A stretch of 64,000 bases of DNA from Serpula lacrymans var. lacrymans S7.9. Lineage: Eukaryota; Basidiomycota; Agaricomycetes; Boletales; Serpulaceae. Positions 13,957 through 25,751 of the stretch are shown here, piece by piece (within the stretch, counting starts at the first letter, position 1; every line of letters begins with the position of its first letter). Location: the NCBI RefSeq assembly GCF_000218685.1, contig NW_006763301.1:124001-188000 (forward strand), given 5' to 3'. The position numbers and the translations under genes were made by a program. The notes under the pieces were generated by a model. It made no database searches, was not told the origin of the DNA, and worked only from the letters and a program-made list of their open reading frames with translations.

Positions 13957-15334
13957 ATGTCAACATCTCTTTCGTCTGCTCCTTATACGTTGCATATATG
14001 GCCCGGAAAATGGAATTTATCGTCTATTGATCCAATATGCCTGGCTGCTGTGTTGTACCTTCAACTAACAATACCAGGAAAGTTCCAAATTGTCGAATGC
14101 GTCAATCCCGACTTGTCTTCGAGTGGTGAGTAGTTATAAATCATTCCATACCAACTTCACTCAACACGTAGCTTATATATACCACAATCAGGTTACCTTC
14201 CTTTCCTGACCCATGGACATGTACACGTGTCAACACTATCTGCCATTATTTCATTCGTCACGTCTCTGTCAAAATCGTCACCGGCATCCGGAGCAACTGA
14301 TATTGAAGCCTCTCTCAACAACTCTGACAAGGCCAAAAGGACGGCCTGGTTCGCACATGTGGAGTCAGGTGTGGGCGACTTAGTCGTAAGTCCAATTTTG
14401 TGGATTCTGGTTACAAGTCTAATTACCTGGTCTAGTCCCATATGTTCTACTCTTTAGATGCAAACTATCGGGGGTTGACTCATCCCACACTGGCATCTAT
14501 GTTGCCTATACCTCAGCGGTACTACGTGCCTGGTCGTATACGTGATTCGTATAAACCAAGGCTAGAAGCTTCAGAGCTCTGGAGTCTCCCTGGCATTGAA
14601 CAGGAGAAGGAGAGTCCTTTCGGTGAGAAGGAAAAGAAAAAGGATAATTCCAAAGATAAGTATGTTCGTGTTTTCGAGCAGGAAAAGGTATTGGACCAAC
14701 GGAATGTGAATACGACACTCTGACTCATTTCATATGATTAGGTACTCGCGAAAGCGCGTTCTTGCTTAGATTTATATGCAAATCTGCTGCAAGGAAAACC
14801 ATTTTTCTTTGGTGATCGGTAGGTGCAGTTTTCTAATATCATCAGAAGCCCACTCATTAATCGTTCGTTAGAATCGCCGTTCTCGACGTCTATTTCGCAG
14901 CCCATGTTTTGTTGTTGCTGGACGCGCCATTCCCAGATCCACTGATTTCAAGCCTCCTTAAGGAATCGTATCCAAGCTTGGTTGATCATGCTCGCCTAGT
15001 GAAGACGGAGACCTCCGCCCATGGTGCCACCCATACATTGGAAACTTCGCTATCTCAGTCACTGTCCGCTGTAATTCCGCGACTTTTCAGTAGCACGCAG
15101 AAAGCGGAAGTGAAGTCTGATGCTGATGACGTTCGATTCTCGAGAATGCGTTGGGCCTGGATTACCTTGGCTATAGGCGCTGTGATATACCGTCTATCAC
15201 AGACCGATTTGATAATACGGTTTTCTCTAGATGAAGACACTCCAGCAGATTCAGAAGAAAATGTGGAATTAGAGCTAGAGGAAGAGGAAGAGGTAGAGGT
15301 GGAAGAAGATGAGGAAGGTGATGAATCTGATTAA
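13957..15334 (+). CDS. SAM37: Metaxin/SAM37-like mitochondrial outer-membrane protein
   Basis: Predicted subunit of the sorting and assembly machinery that inserts beta-barrel proteins into the mitochondrial outer membrane. Five exons (13957-14125, 14192-14385, 14436-14687, 14742-14818, 14872-15334) give 384 aa. The N terminus has the thioredoxin/GST-like metaxin fold signature (YTLHIWPGKWNLSSIDP, then LPFLTHGHVHVSTLSAI). The middle shows the GST C-domain pattern LLQGKPFFFGDRIAVLDVYF. One hydrophobic helix (WAWITLAIGAVIYRL, near residue 325) is a tail anchor. It is followed by an almost purely Glu/Asp tail of about 45 residues, longer than expected for a simple tail anchor. The family call is firm; SAM37 versus another metaxin paralogue is inferred. 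Confidence 0.85.
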
Positions 15335-15912
15335 ACACTCTCGGTGATTAGTTTCATATTCATACATCGGTATCCTCGATATGTTGAGCACAATATAATG
15401 GACGGGGTACTTGCCTACAGTTGTAGCTTGGGTAGTTGCACTACTTGTAACTGTTGTTGACATAAGTAATATGTGTGTAATATGCACTATAAGTAGTTGA
15501 GTCACGCTGTGACATGCCTATTTTGGTAGGTTCGCTTCATATGTTTTCCTTTTTGGGCACAATAGCTGGTGAGTGTATCTTCACGTTAGGTTCCCTTTAT
15601 TGTTCTCCTTTATCTTCGCATACAACCCACAGCCACGCTTCGACAATGAAGAAGTTATATATTAGTATGGCCATTGCTCTAACCGATCCTTTGCCTTTTC
15701 GTCTCTGGTGGACCGAATAGTGGCCATTTTCGCAAACTTATCTTACGAATTCCAGGCCTCCATCTAGACGTTACTCTATTCCCCCTTCATCTCTCCAGAT
15801 TCTCAGACAACACTCTCTAATACTCTGCACCTCTGTGGCTTAGACGCAATCTCTTCTTGATCAGTCATTTCCAGTTTGAATAAACACCACTTTCTCTTCC
15901 CTGTCAGTCACC
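15335..15912. other. Intergenic region
   Basis: No gene recognised. Bases 15760-15910 are C/T-rich and lead to the start of the second MARVEL-like gene. Confidence 0.45.
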
Positions 15913-17324
15913 ATGCAGAATGCCTTCCTGACCATACGCACTGTCTTTCTCAGTAAGTTTTTCTGTTACATGGCATTCTCTTGCCTGTACTGAATCATAC
16001 ACGTACTAGTCTCAATGTTTCTGTGGAGCCTGTTGTCGCTTATCTTCTCATCATGGAATATTGCAGCCACCAGGTCGTCAGGGATGCCGGGTATGTCTTC
16101 CTCATTTCTTTCCAGGTGGACTAGCTAGCTAAGTGAAGTCTGCATTCTTGGGAATATATCTAGTGCTAGGCTCTGCAGTTTTCTTGATATTTAATAGCTG
16201 CTTTACATGCTTTTTTGTGTTGATGTAAGCTTCAACAGTTGACGCGAGGGTGGTATGAAAGCTAATCTTTGACATTTCAGCGCGTTTGCAGGCGCTTTAT
16301 GCCCTAAAGGCAGGAGCGCTCTAGTGAAGTTTGAGTGTGGCTGGACCCTCATTATGAGCGCCTTGCAACTTAGTAAGTCCTTGCTTTGTATTACACCTGG
16401 TATGATTATTTACGTTGTGACAGTTGCTAGCATCGATATCACTATTAATGGTCCCCCTATAATATGCAGGGGTATTAGAGGTATGTACACTACCATACTT
16501 GATATTTCGCACCAAGTTCTCATGTTCATTCTTGTCATAACGTACCCTTGTAGCTACCTGGGGAGCGTGTGCATCAACTAGTGTCTTGGTACCCATCAGC
16601 TGGCTAGCTGCTTTCATCAGTATGTATTTTTTTTTTGTCCCGCCTTGTCAAACCGACTCACTTATCACTCGGCATTTTAGCTATAACCTATTTCCTCACG
16701 CTTTTCGTCGCCAGCACTCTGCACGCCTGCGAGTTTCCCGCTGTATGGTGTCATACGGTGTACACGGTTCCTTGGTTCTCGCGGAGTGAAATGTTTCCTC
16801 AGTCCGATGTCAAACATCATGAAGTACCATCAGACATGGATATCACACCGACATCCAGTATGATGACTACAGATGAAGAATCGTGCGCTGTCATGCGATA
16901 CATCGCAGAGCGCTGGGGAAAAGTTGGAGATATTGAGAAACAACCGCCGTCACATCCCATCTTGTTCTCACGAGAAGACGTCTCAGGAATCTCTGAGCGC
17001 CCTACTTGGGCGCAAGGAACACCGACACGACGTGGTGTTGATCAACCTTTCGCTGTTCGTCCTCGGACGCCAATGTCTAGCCAACTGAGCGCTCCCCCGT
17101 TGCCTCCGAAAGTCCGAGCGAGGGAAGTCGTCACTCCCAAGGACTCGCATTATGTTGAATCGGATCGTGAGGCAGAAGCTCAAGGAGAATACCGCCTGAC
17201 CTTAACACCACGAACACCCACTGTCTTTCCCCCAAAGATTGCGGATCCTGATTTACCCATCCCCTTGCCACGGCTGTCGGAATGGATTCGAGCTGACCAC
17301 AACGTGTTACCTGTCTCGACGTGA
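15913..17324 (+). CDS. MARVEL-like four-helix membrane protein, copy B
   Basis: Seven exons: 15913-15952, 16010-16090, 16164-16224, 16281-16372, 16424-16480, 16554-16619, 16681-17324; 346 aa. Splice sites were set by reading frame and by alignment with copy A. Four hydrophobic segments are present (for example VFLISMFLWSLLSLIF, then AVFLIFNSCFTCFFVLIAFA). LVKFECGWT matches LVWFECTWI of copy A in helix 3, and 19 residues separate the preceding exon junction from that Cys in both. The C-terminal half is a disordered tail rich in Pro, Thr and charged residues, including PRTP and TPTR repeats that could be proline-directed kinase sites. The tail shares little with copy A. Function is unknown beyond the membrane fold. 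Confidence 0.75.
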
Positions 17325-17558
17325 GAACATTGATTAATGACTGGACGATTTTTGTCACGTGAAGTAATGTTGAGCATCTTCGATTTCTTTTGCAAATTTG
17401 TTCTATAAAATATGTATCCTTAGGATTAGTTGTAGCTGATATTTCTGGAAATAAACAAGAACCAAAAACAATACATATCATTGAAATGTTTCAATAGGTA
17501 TCAAGTGAGGACTGGACGGGGAAATGATAGCAGATATCCGTCAGACAGGGAAGTGCAG

Positions 17559-18356
17559 TTACTGTTCGGATCCCTCGGATCCGCCAGTTTCCAGCCAAAC
17601 TACCCTAGACCTGAGCTTCCTGTTTTCTTCACGTGCTTTTGCCAGGGCAGTCGTGGTGCCCTCGAGTTGTCGCCTGATCTCCACTAATTCCTTTGCTACC
17701 TCCTCCTCGACCTCACCTGCACCTACGGCAATACCTAAAGAATACATTGAAATAATCAATCGAATAGATAATGATACGTGGAAGGCGACTAACCTCCAAC
17801 CAGTTTGACGAGTCGCCATAAACGAAGGATAATCAGGAGGCCCGCAAGCTCCTTTTCGCGTCCTTTGAGAACAAACTCAAGGATAAATGTGGTGACGATG
17901 ATGAATGCATCGAACAGATGGAATGCAGCATGAGGGTAGCCTGCGAAAGGGACGAAGAATCGTAGTCCATGGGCCCAGAGTGAAATAGGAATTTCGACCA
18001 AAAAGAAGGTGGTGATCACGAGTGAGATGGTTGCTAGAACTTCCAACCAGGCAGGTGCATCCGGGCCTTCTGGGGGCGTGCAGCTCTCAGAGAGAAAACT
18101 GTAGCCCAAGTCGGCAAGAACACAAACAGCATCAATTGTGATCTATCGACGCGGGTTACCAACAAATGGTATGAGAACGATAGTTTGTACTTACCAGCGA
18201 TATAACAAAGGTGTGCAAAGGTGTGGACTCGAGAAAGCTGGCTGTTTTCTCGCGAAACAAAGACAAGGAGCTTTGCGGCCTTTCCGGAGACATTTCTTCA
18301 GCATCATCGTCATACGAATAGGAAAGCAGTGCTTGTTGTTCTCCTGGTTCAGACAT
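17559..18356 (-). CDS. Voltage-gated proton channel (Hv1/HVCN1-like)
   Basis: Four-helix voltage-sensor protein that conducts H+ without a separate pore. Three exons on the minus strand (18195-18356, 17794-18142, 17559-17734) give 228 aa. S1 contains ITIDAVCVLADL; its Asp aligns with human Asp112, the proton selectivity filter. S2 is ISLVITTFFLVEIPISLW, and S3 carries HLFDAF with the expected Asp. S4 reads ILRLWRLVKL, giving the RxWRxxK charge pattern, so the third Arg of animal channels is Lys. A heptad-rich C-terminal coiled coil (EEEVAKELVEIRRQLEG) would drive dimerisation, as in known Hv1 proteins. The short acidic N terminus has SPERP. The gene is convergent with MARVEL copy B (234 bp apart) and divergent from copy C. 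Confidence 0.9.
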
Positions 18357-19075
18357 GTTGGTTACAAGTCAACCTGGACGATGGCACTGCCAGCGCTCAT
18401 CGTCCTTTTCGACCTTACCTTTCTGGGAAATAGAAATCAAAGAAGCAGTTCAATACTCGCATCACGTGGTGCCACATACTTAGTATGTGACCCACTACTA
18501 ACCGACAGGTTCCGCTAGTACGAGGAGTGGTACTCTGCCACCAATATGAATGATGCAAATTGTCATACAAACATAATTGTCCTACCTGTATGGCATAGCC
18601 TGAATTAATTCCTGTCGCAACTACGTATCCCTTCACCGCCTGTGTCGCTTTCGTGTTACTCTGCAATTTGGCGCTCAACGTAACCTGCGCCAGTCCGTCG
18701 AGCAATTAACATCCTGTTTCTGCGAGTTATCTTCCCACTCATTGACTAAATGTCAGGAACAATTAACACTGTCGGCGGGCGTGGATTTCTGGCGAGTCTA
18801 ATTGACAAATCCTGGGATATCTTGCTTGCTGGTGCAGGCGTGTCAATGTTATGCACTGCCCTCGACGCCGGATCGCCACCCATCAGGTAGTCAGGCTAAT
18901 TATACCCCCTTTCTCAGCTCCTTAAACACCGCGTTCTAAAAACATGAAGATGGGTTTGCCCCTGCATCCGTCTGGCACTGATCAGGTTTGTTGTTGTCTT
19001 TCTCCGATTGTTTCTTCCTTTCTTCGCCCATACACTACCTTTTCATTCTACCCTTTCCACTTTTTTCGAATCATA
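18357..19075. promoter_or_regulatory. Divergent promoter, proton channel / MARVEL copy C
   Basis: This 719-bp gap separates the 5' ends of two divergent genes and should contain both promoters. A minus-strand open frame at 18415-18705 resembles no protein and is not in frame with a plausible upstream exon of the channel. The last 80 bases are C/T-rich. Confidence 0.45.
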
Positions 19076-21026
19076 ATGGCATCAACAGACCGGTGGACTT
19101 CATTTCGCAACTTTCGCAAGTACATATTCTGTGAGTATCCTATCGATGAACATCGCAGTGGTCTTATGAATTATCCGCAGCTTTGGCCGCTATTCTTTGT
19201 TTGGTTTGGACCATCTTAATCTCTGTGTACTTGGCTCGTAACTGGTCTAGCTACGATGGTGCACAACGTGAGTGCTCGTGGTCGTCCTTTCATCCCAGTC
19301 CTGACTCCCGTGGCAGAGGGCATACTCATTGCAATGATTGTTTTGGATGCAATCAGTGCTATACTGCTGTATCTCATGTGAGTATCGCTTGAATTGCGAC
19401 GTAGTATATTGGTTGAGCGCTACCTTACAGGATTGTGGTACACTACGATTTTTGGCCCGATGTTGCACGCACGACATTTCTCGTAGCTGCGCACGTAGGT
19501 GTGTAATCACTGAAACAAAATCATTGATGGAGGTATCTAAAGGAGATATACTAGCTACCTCCGCCGTGTTTACAGTGTTCACCGGCCGGTCGAATTTCCC
19601 CTGCAATGCCTTCGGTTCGTCTCCACATATCTTGGAGGCTACGTCGTTCGAACGTGATTTTTTTCAGGTTCTACATCCAATTGTCAACGCATGACCACCA
19701 GTGTGATAGTGGGCTCTTGGATCATATCGGGTTTATGTGAGCACCGCCCAGCTACCAGCTAATGTTGAACGACTAATATGATATATGTGCGAAGTGACTG
19801 CCGTGGCACTGTGTTTGCCCTTTATGGCCTTCATTCCACTTCCACCACGGCCGCAGAATGGCTCGGATGAGCCGGAAAACCCGTCAGATGATCCGATCGA
19901 TGCATTACGCAAATCTCAGATGTCCTCTGGCTCACACGCTGGGCTTCTGAAACATCAAGGAGGCCTTTCTGTTGATGCTGCTAGTTTGCCTCCGCATCCT
20001 GGACTCCCAAATATGACACGTCCGCCAAGTCTATCATCGTCAAGGTCATCCTTGGTAGCCCAACGTCGACCCATGCAAGTGGAGGCGCCGAAGAGTGAAT
20101 CTTCTGGCCACGAGCCGAATACCCCCAGTACTGGGTCGGTATATTCTGCAACGTCACCCAGGTCTAGCATGGTGCAAAACACTCCCGGTTTGATGATGGA
20201 GAGAAATGGGAGCATGGCTTCCTCTTTGCGCTATCCTGCTGTAATGCCTGCCGCTAGTTTTTCTGCATCATCATCGCGTCTTCCGCTTCCTAGACAAGTT
20301 ACTGACGTTGCGGCAAACTCGAGGCCCCAGTCAGGTCAATCCAGCAGTACTGTTGGCACTTCGCTGAGCGCATTCGACGAATATACACGTATGAGTGGGG
20401 TCACTGAAGGCTTTGTTCCGCGTCCAAGCTTACCTGCTAGCCCTTCTCCGCGCTATAGTCCACCCTATGTCAGTGGGCCCCTGCGTAGACATCATAATGA
20501 GACAAGATCACTCTCTCCCAATTCGTCTGGTCCTCGTGTAAGTAATGGCGGCGCCCGCCACCTACCCAGCAGTTCTCTATCATCAGTCCACCGGCAAGCA
20601 ACTCCAGCATCTGATTCAAACTCGATCCGTTCTATGTCAGCAAGTTTGCATAACCGTCCCGAATCGGCCGTGCTCTCTAATGGGGTAGATGGCAGTGAAT
20701 ACAGTCTACGTTATTCGCAGAACAGCGCTGTCTCACCGGCACTGACTGCGGTGGCTACTCCTCCATCCCTTGCGAACCAGCCACATTCGAGTTTTGAGTT
20801 GCGGCGATCGGAGTCTGCGCGTGTGGGGGATGTTCCCATTACCGAGTCCCCCACCGATGAGCGGGGTGCACAGCTTGACAACTATGAGGAGATGGAGGAA
20901 ATCGTGGTCACACCTCGTCCTAATAGAGAAGCGCTGGCACGATTCCGTATGGACTCGACTGGGTCCATTGTCGATATGGAGGAGTGGAGGAAGCTTGTGT
21001 TCAACGCCGCGGGTAGAGCGCTGTGA
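19076..21026 (+). CDS. MARVEL-like four-helix protein with long Ser-rich tail, copy C
   Basis: Seven exons: 19076-19130, 19181-19267, 19299-19377, 19431-19498, 19555-19614, 19668-19736, 19795-21026; 549 aa. Four helices lie in residues 15-160, for example SLAAILCLVWTILISVYLA, EGILIAMIVLDAISAILL and SVIVGSWIISGLLTAVALC. Intron phases are 1,1,2,1,1,1, the same order as copies A and B, although exon lengths and sequence differ. The last 390 residues form a disordered tail very rich in Ser and Pro, with no repeats of fixed length. It ends in a short more ordered stretch (RFRMDSTGSIVDMEEWRKL) that could be a binding motif. I infer an older member of the same family. Confidence 0.78.
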
Positions 21027-21296
21027 TTTATATATTCTGACAGTTTAGTTATATATAGGATATTATTATCTTTGATTTCAGGACTTGGTCTTTACTATTA
21101 TATACTGTGTCCTGCGCACTGTATTTCACTCTGATTATGTTCTTTAAAAAAGCCACTGGCGTGGGGGGCGATCTCAGAGCTTAGTGCTTTAGTGGCGTGT
21201 CACAAATATGACCAAACGATCAAAATTTTGGAGAGCAGTTTAGCAAACTGAAGTTAGTGCTTTGGAAGGTACAGTTGTCTTATCAGCTTTGACAAC

Positions 21297-23743
21297 ATGG
21301 GAAGACGAGCAAAAAACAAGCAAGGCGCTCCAGCACCTCTTCCTGGCCAAGACACTGGACGTCCTTCAGCCAAAAAACTAGGCAAGCGGAAAGCCGAGGC
21401 GGGTGTGGAGGAAGGAAATCCCAGTGATCGGCCTGCAAAAAAAGTAAAAGAGGCAGTAACAAAGACTAGCCAGAAAATAAAGCCAACCTCCAAGGCTACA
21501 AAAACGCGGGAATCAAAGCCAAAGTCGGGGTCTGGCAAGAAAGGTAAAGACTTGAATGAAAGCGCGAGTGAAGGCTGGGAGGATGTAGGTTCAGACGAGG
21601 AGGTAGACTTGAAAGGTCAAGTAAAGTGAGCTCTTATAAATTTAGGATGTGCGCGCTTTCGTGAACCTAGTGCTAATTACTGTTCTAGAAACTTACTTGA
21701 AGATAGTGATTCCGACGAGCAGGAGGGATTCGTTGGCGAGTTAGATGAGTGGAATGCTGATATCGATAAGTGAGTCCTTGCACGTTCTTTCGTAACAAAA
21801 ATCCTCAAAAGTTCTCGTATCTAGCGATGAATTCTTGCACGGGCCTACACAGGAGTTAGACCTAGGGTCTTCGGAGGATGAGGAGCTTGAGCTGCCTTCA
21901 AAAAGTAAAAAGTCAAAGCAGCACAGTCGACCGGTCAAAATAATCCCCACAGGCTCAGACGATTCTTCTTCTGAAGAGGATGAAGAGGATGACGGTCGCA
22001 CTACGATGGCGAATATGGAGGCTCGTTCTCGCGCACTTGAAGCAAAATCGGCACGAGATGCCGAACTTGATGCTGAGGAGCTTCAAAACGCTGCACTGGA
22101 TGATGAAGGTGACGAGGGTGATGTTGACATGGATGGAGAAGATGAAGATGGTGAAATCCCTCTCCCTACACCTGAGGAGAGAGAACAGGAAAAGAAAAGT
22201 GGTGGATCCGATGTTAATATGTTACAAAGGCGAATGAGACTGTGTGTCAGAGTGTTGGGCAATTTCAAGAAACTGCACGCTAAAGGACGGTAAGTCACTT
22301 TATCTTATGCTATAGCTCTTGATTCCATCTGGCATATGCTTTCAGATCGCGATCGGAATATCTTGACCAGCTCATCTCAGACATTGGTAGTTACTACGGT
22401 TATAACGACTTCCTTACCGAGAAACTATCGCAGCTATTCCCTGTGGCAGAGGTGTGTTGCCACTTAGTCTCAGTCATCAGAGTATCCTGATTCGGGAAGG
22501 CTATCGAATTTTTCGAAGCAAATGAAGTTGCTAGACCAGTGACAATCCGGACAAATACCTTGAGGACTCGAAGACGAGATCTTGCGCAGACACTGGTTAA
22601 CAGAGGTGTCACCCTGGAGCCAATCGGCAAATGGACTAATGTTGGGCTGCAAGTATTCGAGAGTGGTGTGCCCATTGGTAAATAGATTTCAGAGGTTATA
22701 TATATGGAGCTGATCAATTCCCCTAGGCGCAACCCCAGAGTATTTAGCTGGCCACTATATGCTTCAAGCGGCATCTTCCTTCCTTCCAGTCATTGCTCTC
22801 GCTCCCCAACCAAATGAACGGATTTTGGATATGGCCTCTGCTCCAGGTGGAAAAACGACGCATATAGCTGCTCTTTTGCAGAACACTGGCGTAGTCTTCG
22901 CAAACGATGCAAATCAGGCACGTACGAAGAGTCTAACGGCCAATGTGCATCGCTTGGGTTGTAAAAATGTCATTGTTTGCTCCTACGATGGGAGGGAGTT
23001 CCCCAGAGTGATAGGCGGGTTTGATCGTGTGTTACTGGATGCGCCGTGCAGCGGTACTGGCGTAATCAGCAAGGATTCGAGCGTCAAAGTTAACAAGGTA
23101 AATCCTGAAGCCTATCTATATACCAACGGTAATCTAAACATTGTTATAGTCTGAGCGAGATTTCCATCTCCTTGCACATTTACAAAAGCAACTTATCCTT
23201 TGCGCCATCGACAGTGTGAGCCCGGACTCGAAGACGGGAGGCTATCTTGTCTACTCCACTTGTTCGGTCACCGTTGACGAAAATGAAGCTGTCGTAGACT
23301 ACGCACTGCGAAAGAGGTCAAATGTTAAACTTGTAGACACGGGTCTCGAGTTCGGGCGAGAGGGTTTTACCAGATTCAGGGGCAAAATATTCAACCCAAG
23401 CCTAAATCTTACACGGAGATTTTACCCGCACGTCCACAACATGGATGGATTCTATGTTGCTAAATTCAAGGTAGAGAAGCGCACGAACATCAGGGCAAAT
23501 GGTCGTGTTAGTGAAGATACCAAGAAGGGGGCCGTAACTGTCGACGACGATGGCGAGCAGGAAGATGTCGCTTTTGATTCAGAGGAAGATAGGCCTATTC
23601 TTGAGGGTTTGTCACTCTTCTTATATTTTCTCTATGGTTGCTTATGTTGCAACTGTATTTCAGAGGCTAAACGGACACGTATGAAAGCAAAGGGCTTGCG
23701 CGTCCCTCCTCGAAAAGTGGATACAACGGTCGCACCTGCTTAA
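21297..23743 (+). CDS. NOP2: 25S rRNA (cytosine-C5) methyltransferase Nop2/NOL1
   Basis: Nucleolar enzyme that makes m5C in large-subunit rRNA and is needed for 60S assembly. Eight exons (21297-21625, 21689-21769, 21825-22289, 22346-22451, 22500-22677, 22727-23097, 23150-23606, 23664-23743) encode 688 aa. Residues 1-290 are a Lys-rich then acidic nucleolar extension. The catalytic core follows: [21 protein letters not shown], the SAM site [16 protein letters not shown] near residue 417, motif [10 protein letters not shown] near 490, and motif VI YSTCSVT near 545 holding the catalytic cysteine. [17 protein letters not shown] closes the domain. All are hallmarks of the NOP2/NSUN1 branch. A basic tail ends the protein. 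Confidence 0.95.
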
Positions 23744-23831
23744 AAGACTATTTTGCCTTGCCGATATCTTATTCGTGATTTGCATACATCACTAGTCGCA
23801 AGAGACGCGTGCGATATTTTAATGACAGATC

Positions 23832-24465
23832 ATGGAAAATCTTTATTCCGATACCATCATTGATTCGCAGCAGAAAACAATAGCTGAAAATCACTTGTAA
23901 TTGTATCGAATTTTGTGAGCTGAGAAGTACTAACTTGCAATGGTAAGATAAGGCACATTTTTGTCACTAATCCAAGCGCTCGGCAGACTGAACAACCTTT
24001 CGACCGACATCCACGATCACCAGAATTAATGATGGCAGTATGTAACATCCTAGTGCAAGACCAAACTTTTACTGACTTCTCTCAATGGTCTTGGTAGCAA
24101 AACTACTCCACCGAGGTCAGTGATTCAGAGGCGTCCTGTTAATCAGATGCACCAGAAGTCAATATTGTCTGACAACCCGACTGCAGAATGCCATGCGAGC
24201 CCCTAAAGGCTGGACGAACAACGTCTTTTCCCTCGAGAAAGTTAAAAACATGCTTGCCAATGGAACTGGGAAGCCTGAAGCCAGTATTAAGGACATTCTG
24301 GAAGAAATACAAGGAGATCAATATGTGTTTTCCTCTGAGGGAGATTTTTACTTTTGGAACTGTGCGAGCGAAAGGGGAGCTGTTGTGCTTGAGCCAAAGG
24401 AGAAAGACAGGTTGTGGAAGCAGATGGAAGCAGATATCATGAAAATACGTATGAGACAGCTCTGA
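23832..24465 (+). CDS. Small unrecognised protein (exon structure partly uncertain)
   Basis: The last exon, from about 24187 to 24465, is a clear coding frame: NAMRAPKGWTNN, then SIKDILEEIQGDQYVFSSEG, FYFWNCASERGAVV and a charged C-terminal helix. It can be extended upstream by an 18-nt exon (QNYSTE, 24103-24120 approximately) and by exons starting at ATG 23832 (MENLYSDTIIDSQQ), giving a protein of about 145 aa. Two of the upstream introns would be only 31-34 nt, so that part is tentative; translation could also start at ATG 24193 to give 90 aa. I do not recognise the family. It lies between NOP2 and MMM1 on the same strand. Confidence 0.5.
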
Positions 24466-24646
24466 CTTACTTGACAACTCTACACTGTATGTCATGTATG
24501 CCTGTGTTATATGCTGCAACCGTGAGAACACTGTAGTGCTCTGGAGTTAATCACCTTCCAAAGACACTGCTGCCGGTATACCCGCTCGTAACTACGAGAG
24601 TCACCGGTGCCCTCTCTCAGCGAGTTCGTTCTGGTCTTGCGATAAC

Positions 24647-25751
24647 ATGGGGGGCTCGAACTACATTATATCCTTAACGCCAACTTTTACTCAAGGTCTC
24701 ATCTTAGGGCAGCTCTCGATTTTGATTCTTCTAGCTCTCATCTTCAAATATCTGTTTTTGGATGCTTCTGACGCAGAGCATGCACCAGGCCTATCTTCTC
24801 ATCACCGTCCTCAACTAAAAGCCGAGCGTCCACCTTGGAATTATAAAACAGAGCCGATACACGAGAACGGGCAAAGTCCACTGGAGGTGCCGGAGTCTGC
24901 GGAATGGTTCAATATGCTCGCGCAGCAGGTCGATTGCTTTCATGTGCAACCTAATTTGGTTCCTAATCATGCTGTTTTGCTAGGTTACCGAGGTATATCG
25001 GTCAAAGCTGCGAGATAACCTGGCGGATGTTGAAGGCGACGAAGTAGCACGGAAGAGGATAGAGTCCTACGTTAATCAAATAAGGCCTAAGGGATTCTTG
25101 GTACGCTATCCTTCGCAATTAAGGCCCATCGTCACGATACGACGGTTCTCACTTTTCGTGTCGGTGATCTAGGACTATATCAATATACATTCAGTCGACT
25201 TAGGAGTGTCGGCACCTCGACTATCTGGTGCTCGGTTAGACACTGGAGACACTATGCCGATCAATCCAGTCAGACTCTTCTTAACTTGAAGTATGAAACC
25301 TGCTAAATTTTCTTGCAGAAAGTAATCCTAGATATGACATATGTTGATTCATTGTCAGTTTCTCTTTCGACTGCATACCTATTCAACTACCCAATGTCCT
25401 CCTTCGCACGACTCCCAATATCACTTACCATATCACTTTCATTATTCAAGTCTTCAGTAAGGACCATTTTTTCTGTTTTGAAAGATAGTGAGCTGACGGG
25501 TTTGATAGATAACTTTGACCCCACCAACCCCATCATCTGAGCCGCCATCTGTGACCATTTCAATACCACCCGATTTTACTCTGGATTTGAAGACCACATC
25601 GCTCATAGGCAGTCGTGCGAAGCTTGCAGATGTGGCCAAATTCCACGAATTGATTCGGCATCATCTGCACAGAATTTTAGCATCGCGAGGTACATGGAAA
25701 GTTGCTCTACCAGGGCTAGGAAACATGGCAGAACCTCCAGAGCATAAATAG
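24647..25751 (+). CDS. MMM1: Maintenance of mitochondrial morphology protein 1 (ERMES, SMP domain)
   Basis: ER-anchored subunit of the ER-mitochondria encounter structure, which tethers the two organelles and moves lipids. Five exons (24647-24928, 24984-25100, 25173-25268, 25319-25456, 25509-25751), all phase 0, encode 291 aa. The N terminus is the signature FTQGLILGQLSILILLALIF, containing the single membrane helix. The SMP lipid-transfer domain starts at ESAEWFNMLAQQ and includes YLFNYPMSSFARLPISLTIS, PDFTLDLKTTSLIGSRAKL and RGTWKVALPG. The protein stops shortly after the SMP domain, so it is at the short end for the family and lacks the disordered insertions and tail seen in some fungi. 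Confidence 0.95.

Noticed and set aside
18415..18705. Minus-strand frame upstream of the proton channel as an extra exon
   Set aside because: No family similarity, and the channel already starts with a good ATG and an acidic N terminus usual for Hv1.
13957..25751. SAM37 and MMM1 as a mitochondrial outer-membrane gene cluster
   Set aside because: They are about 10 kb apart with unrelated genes between, so chance proximity is the simpler reading.
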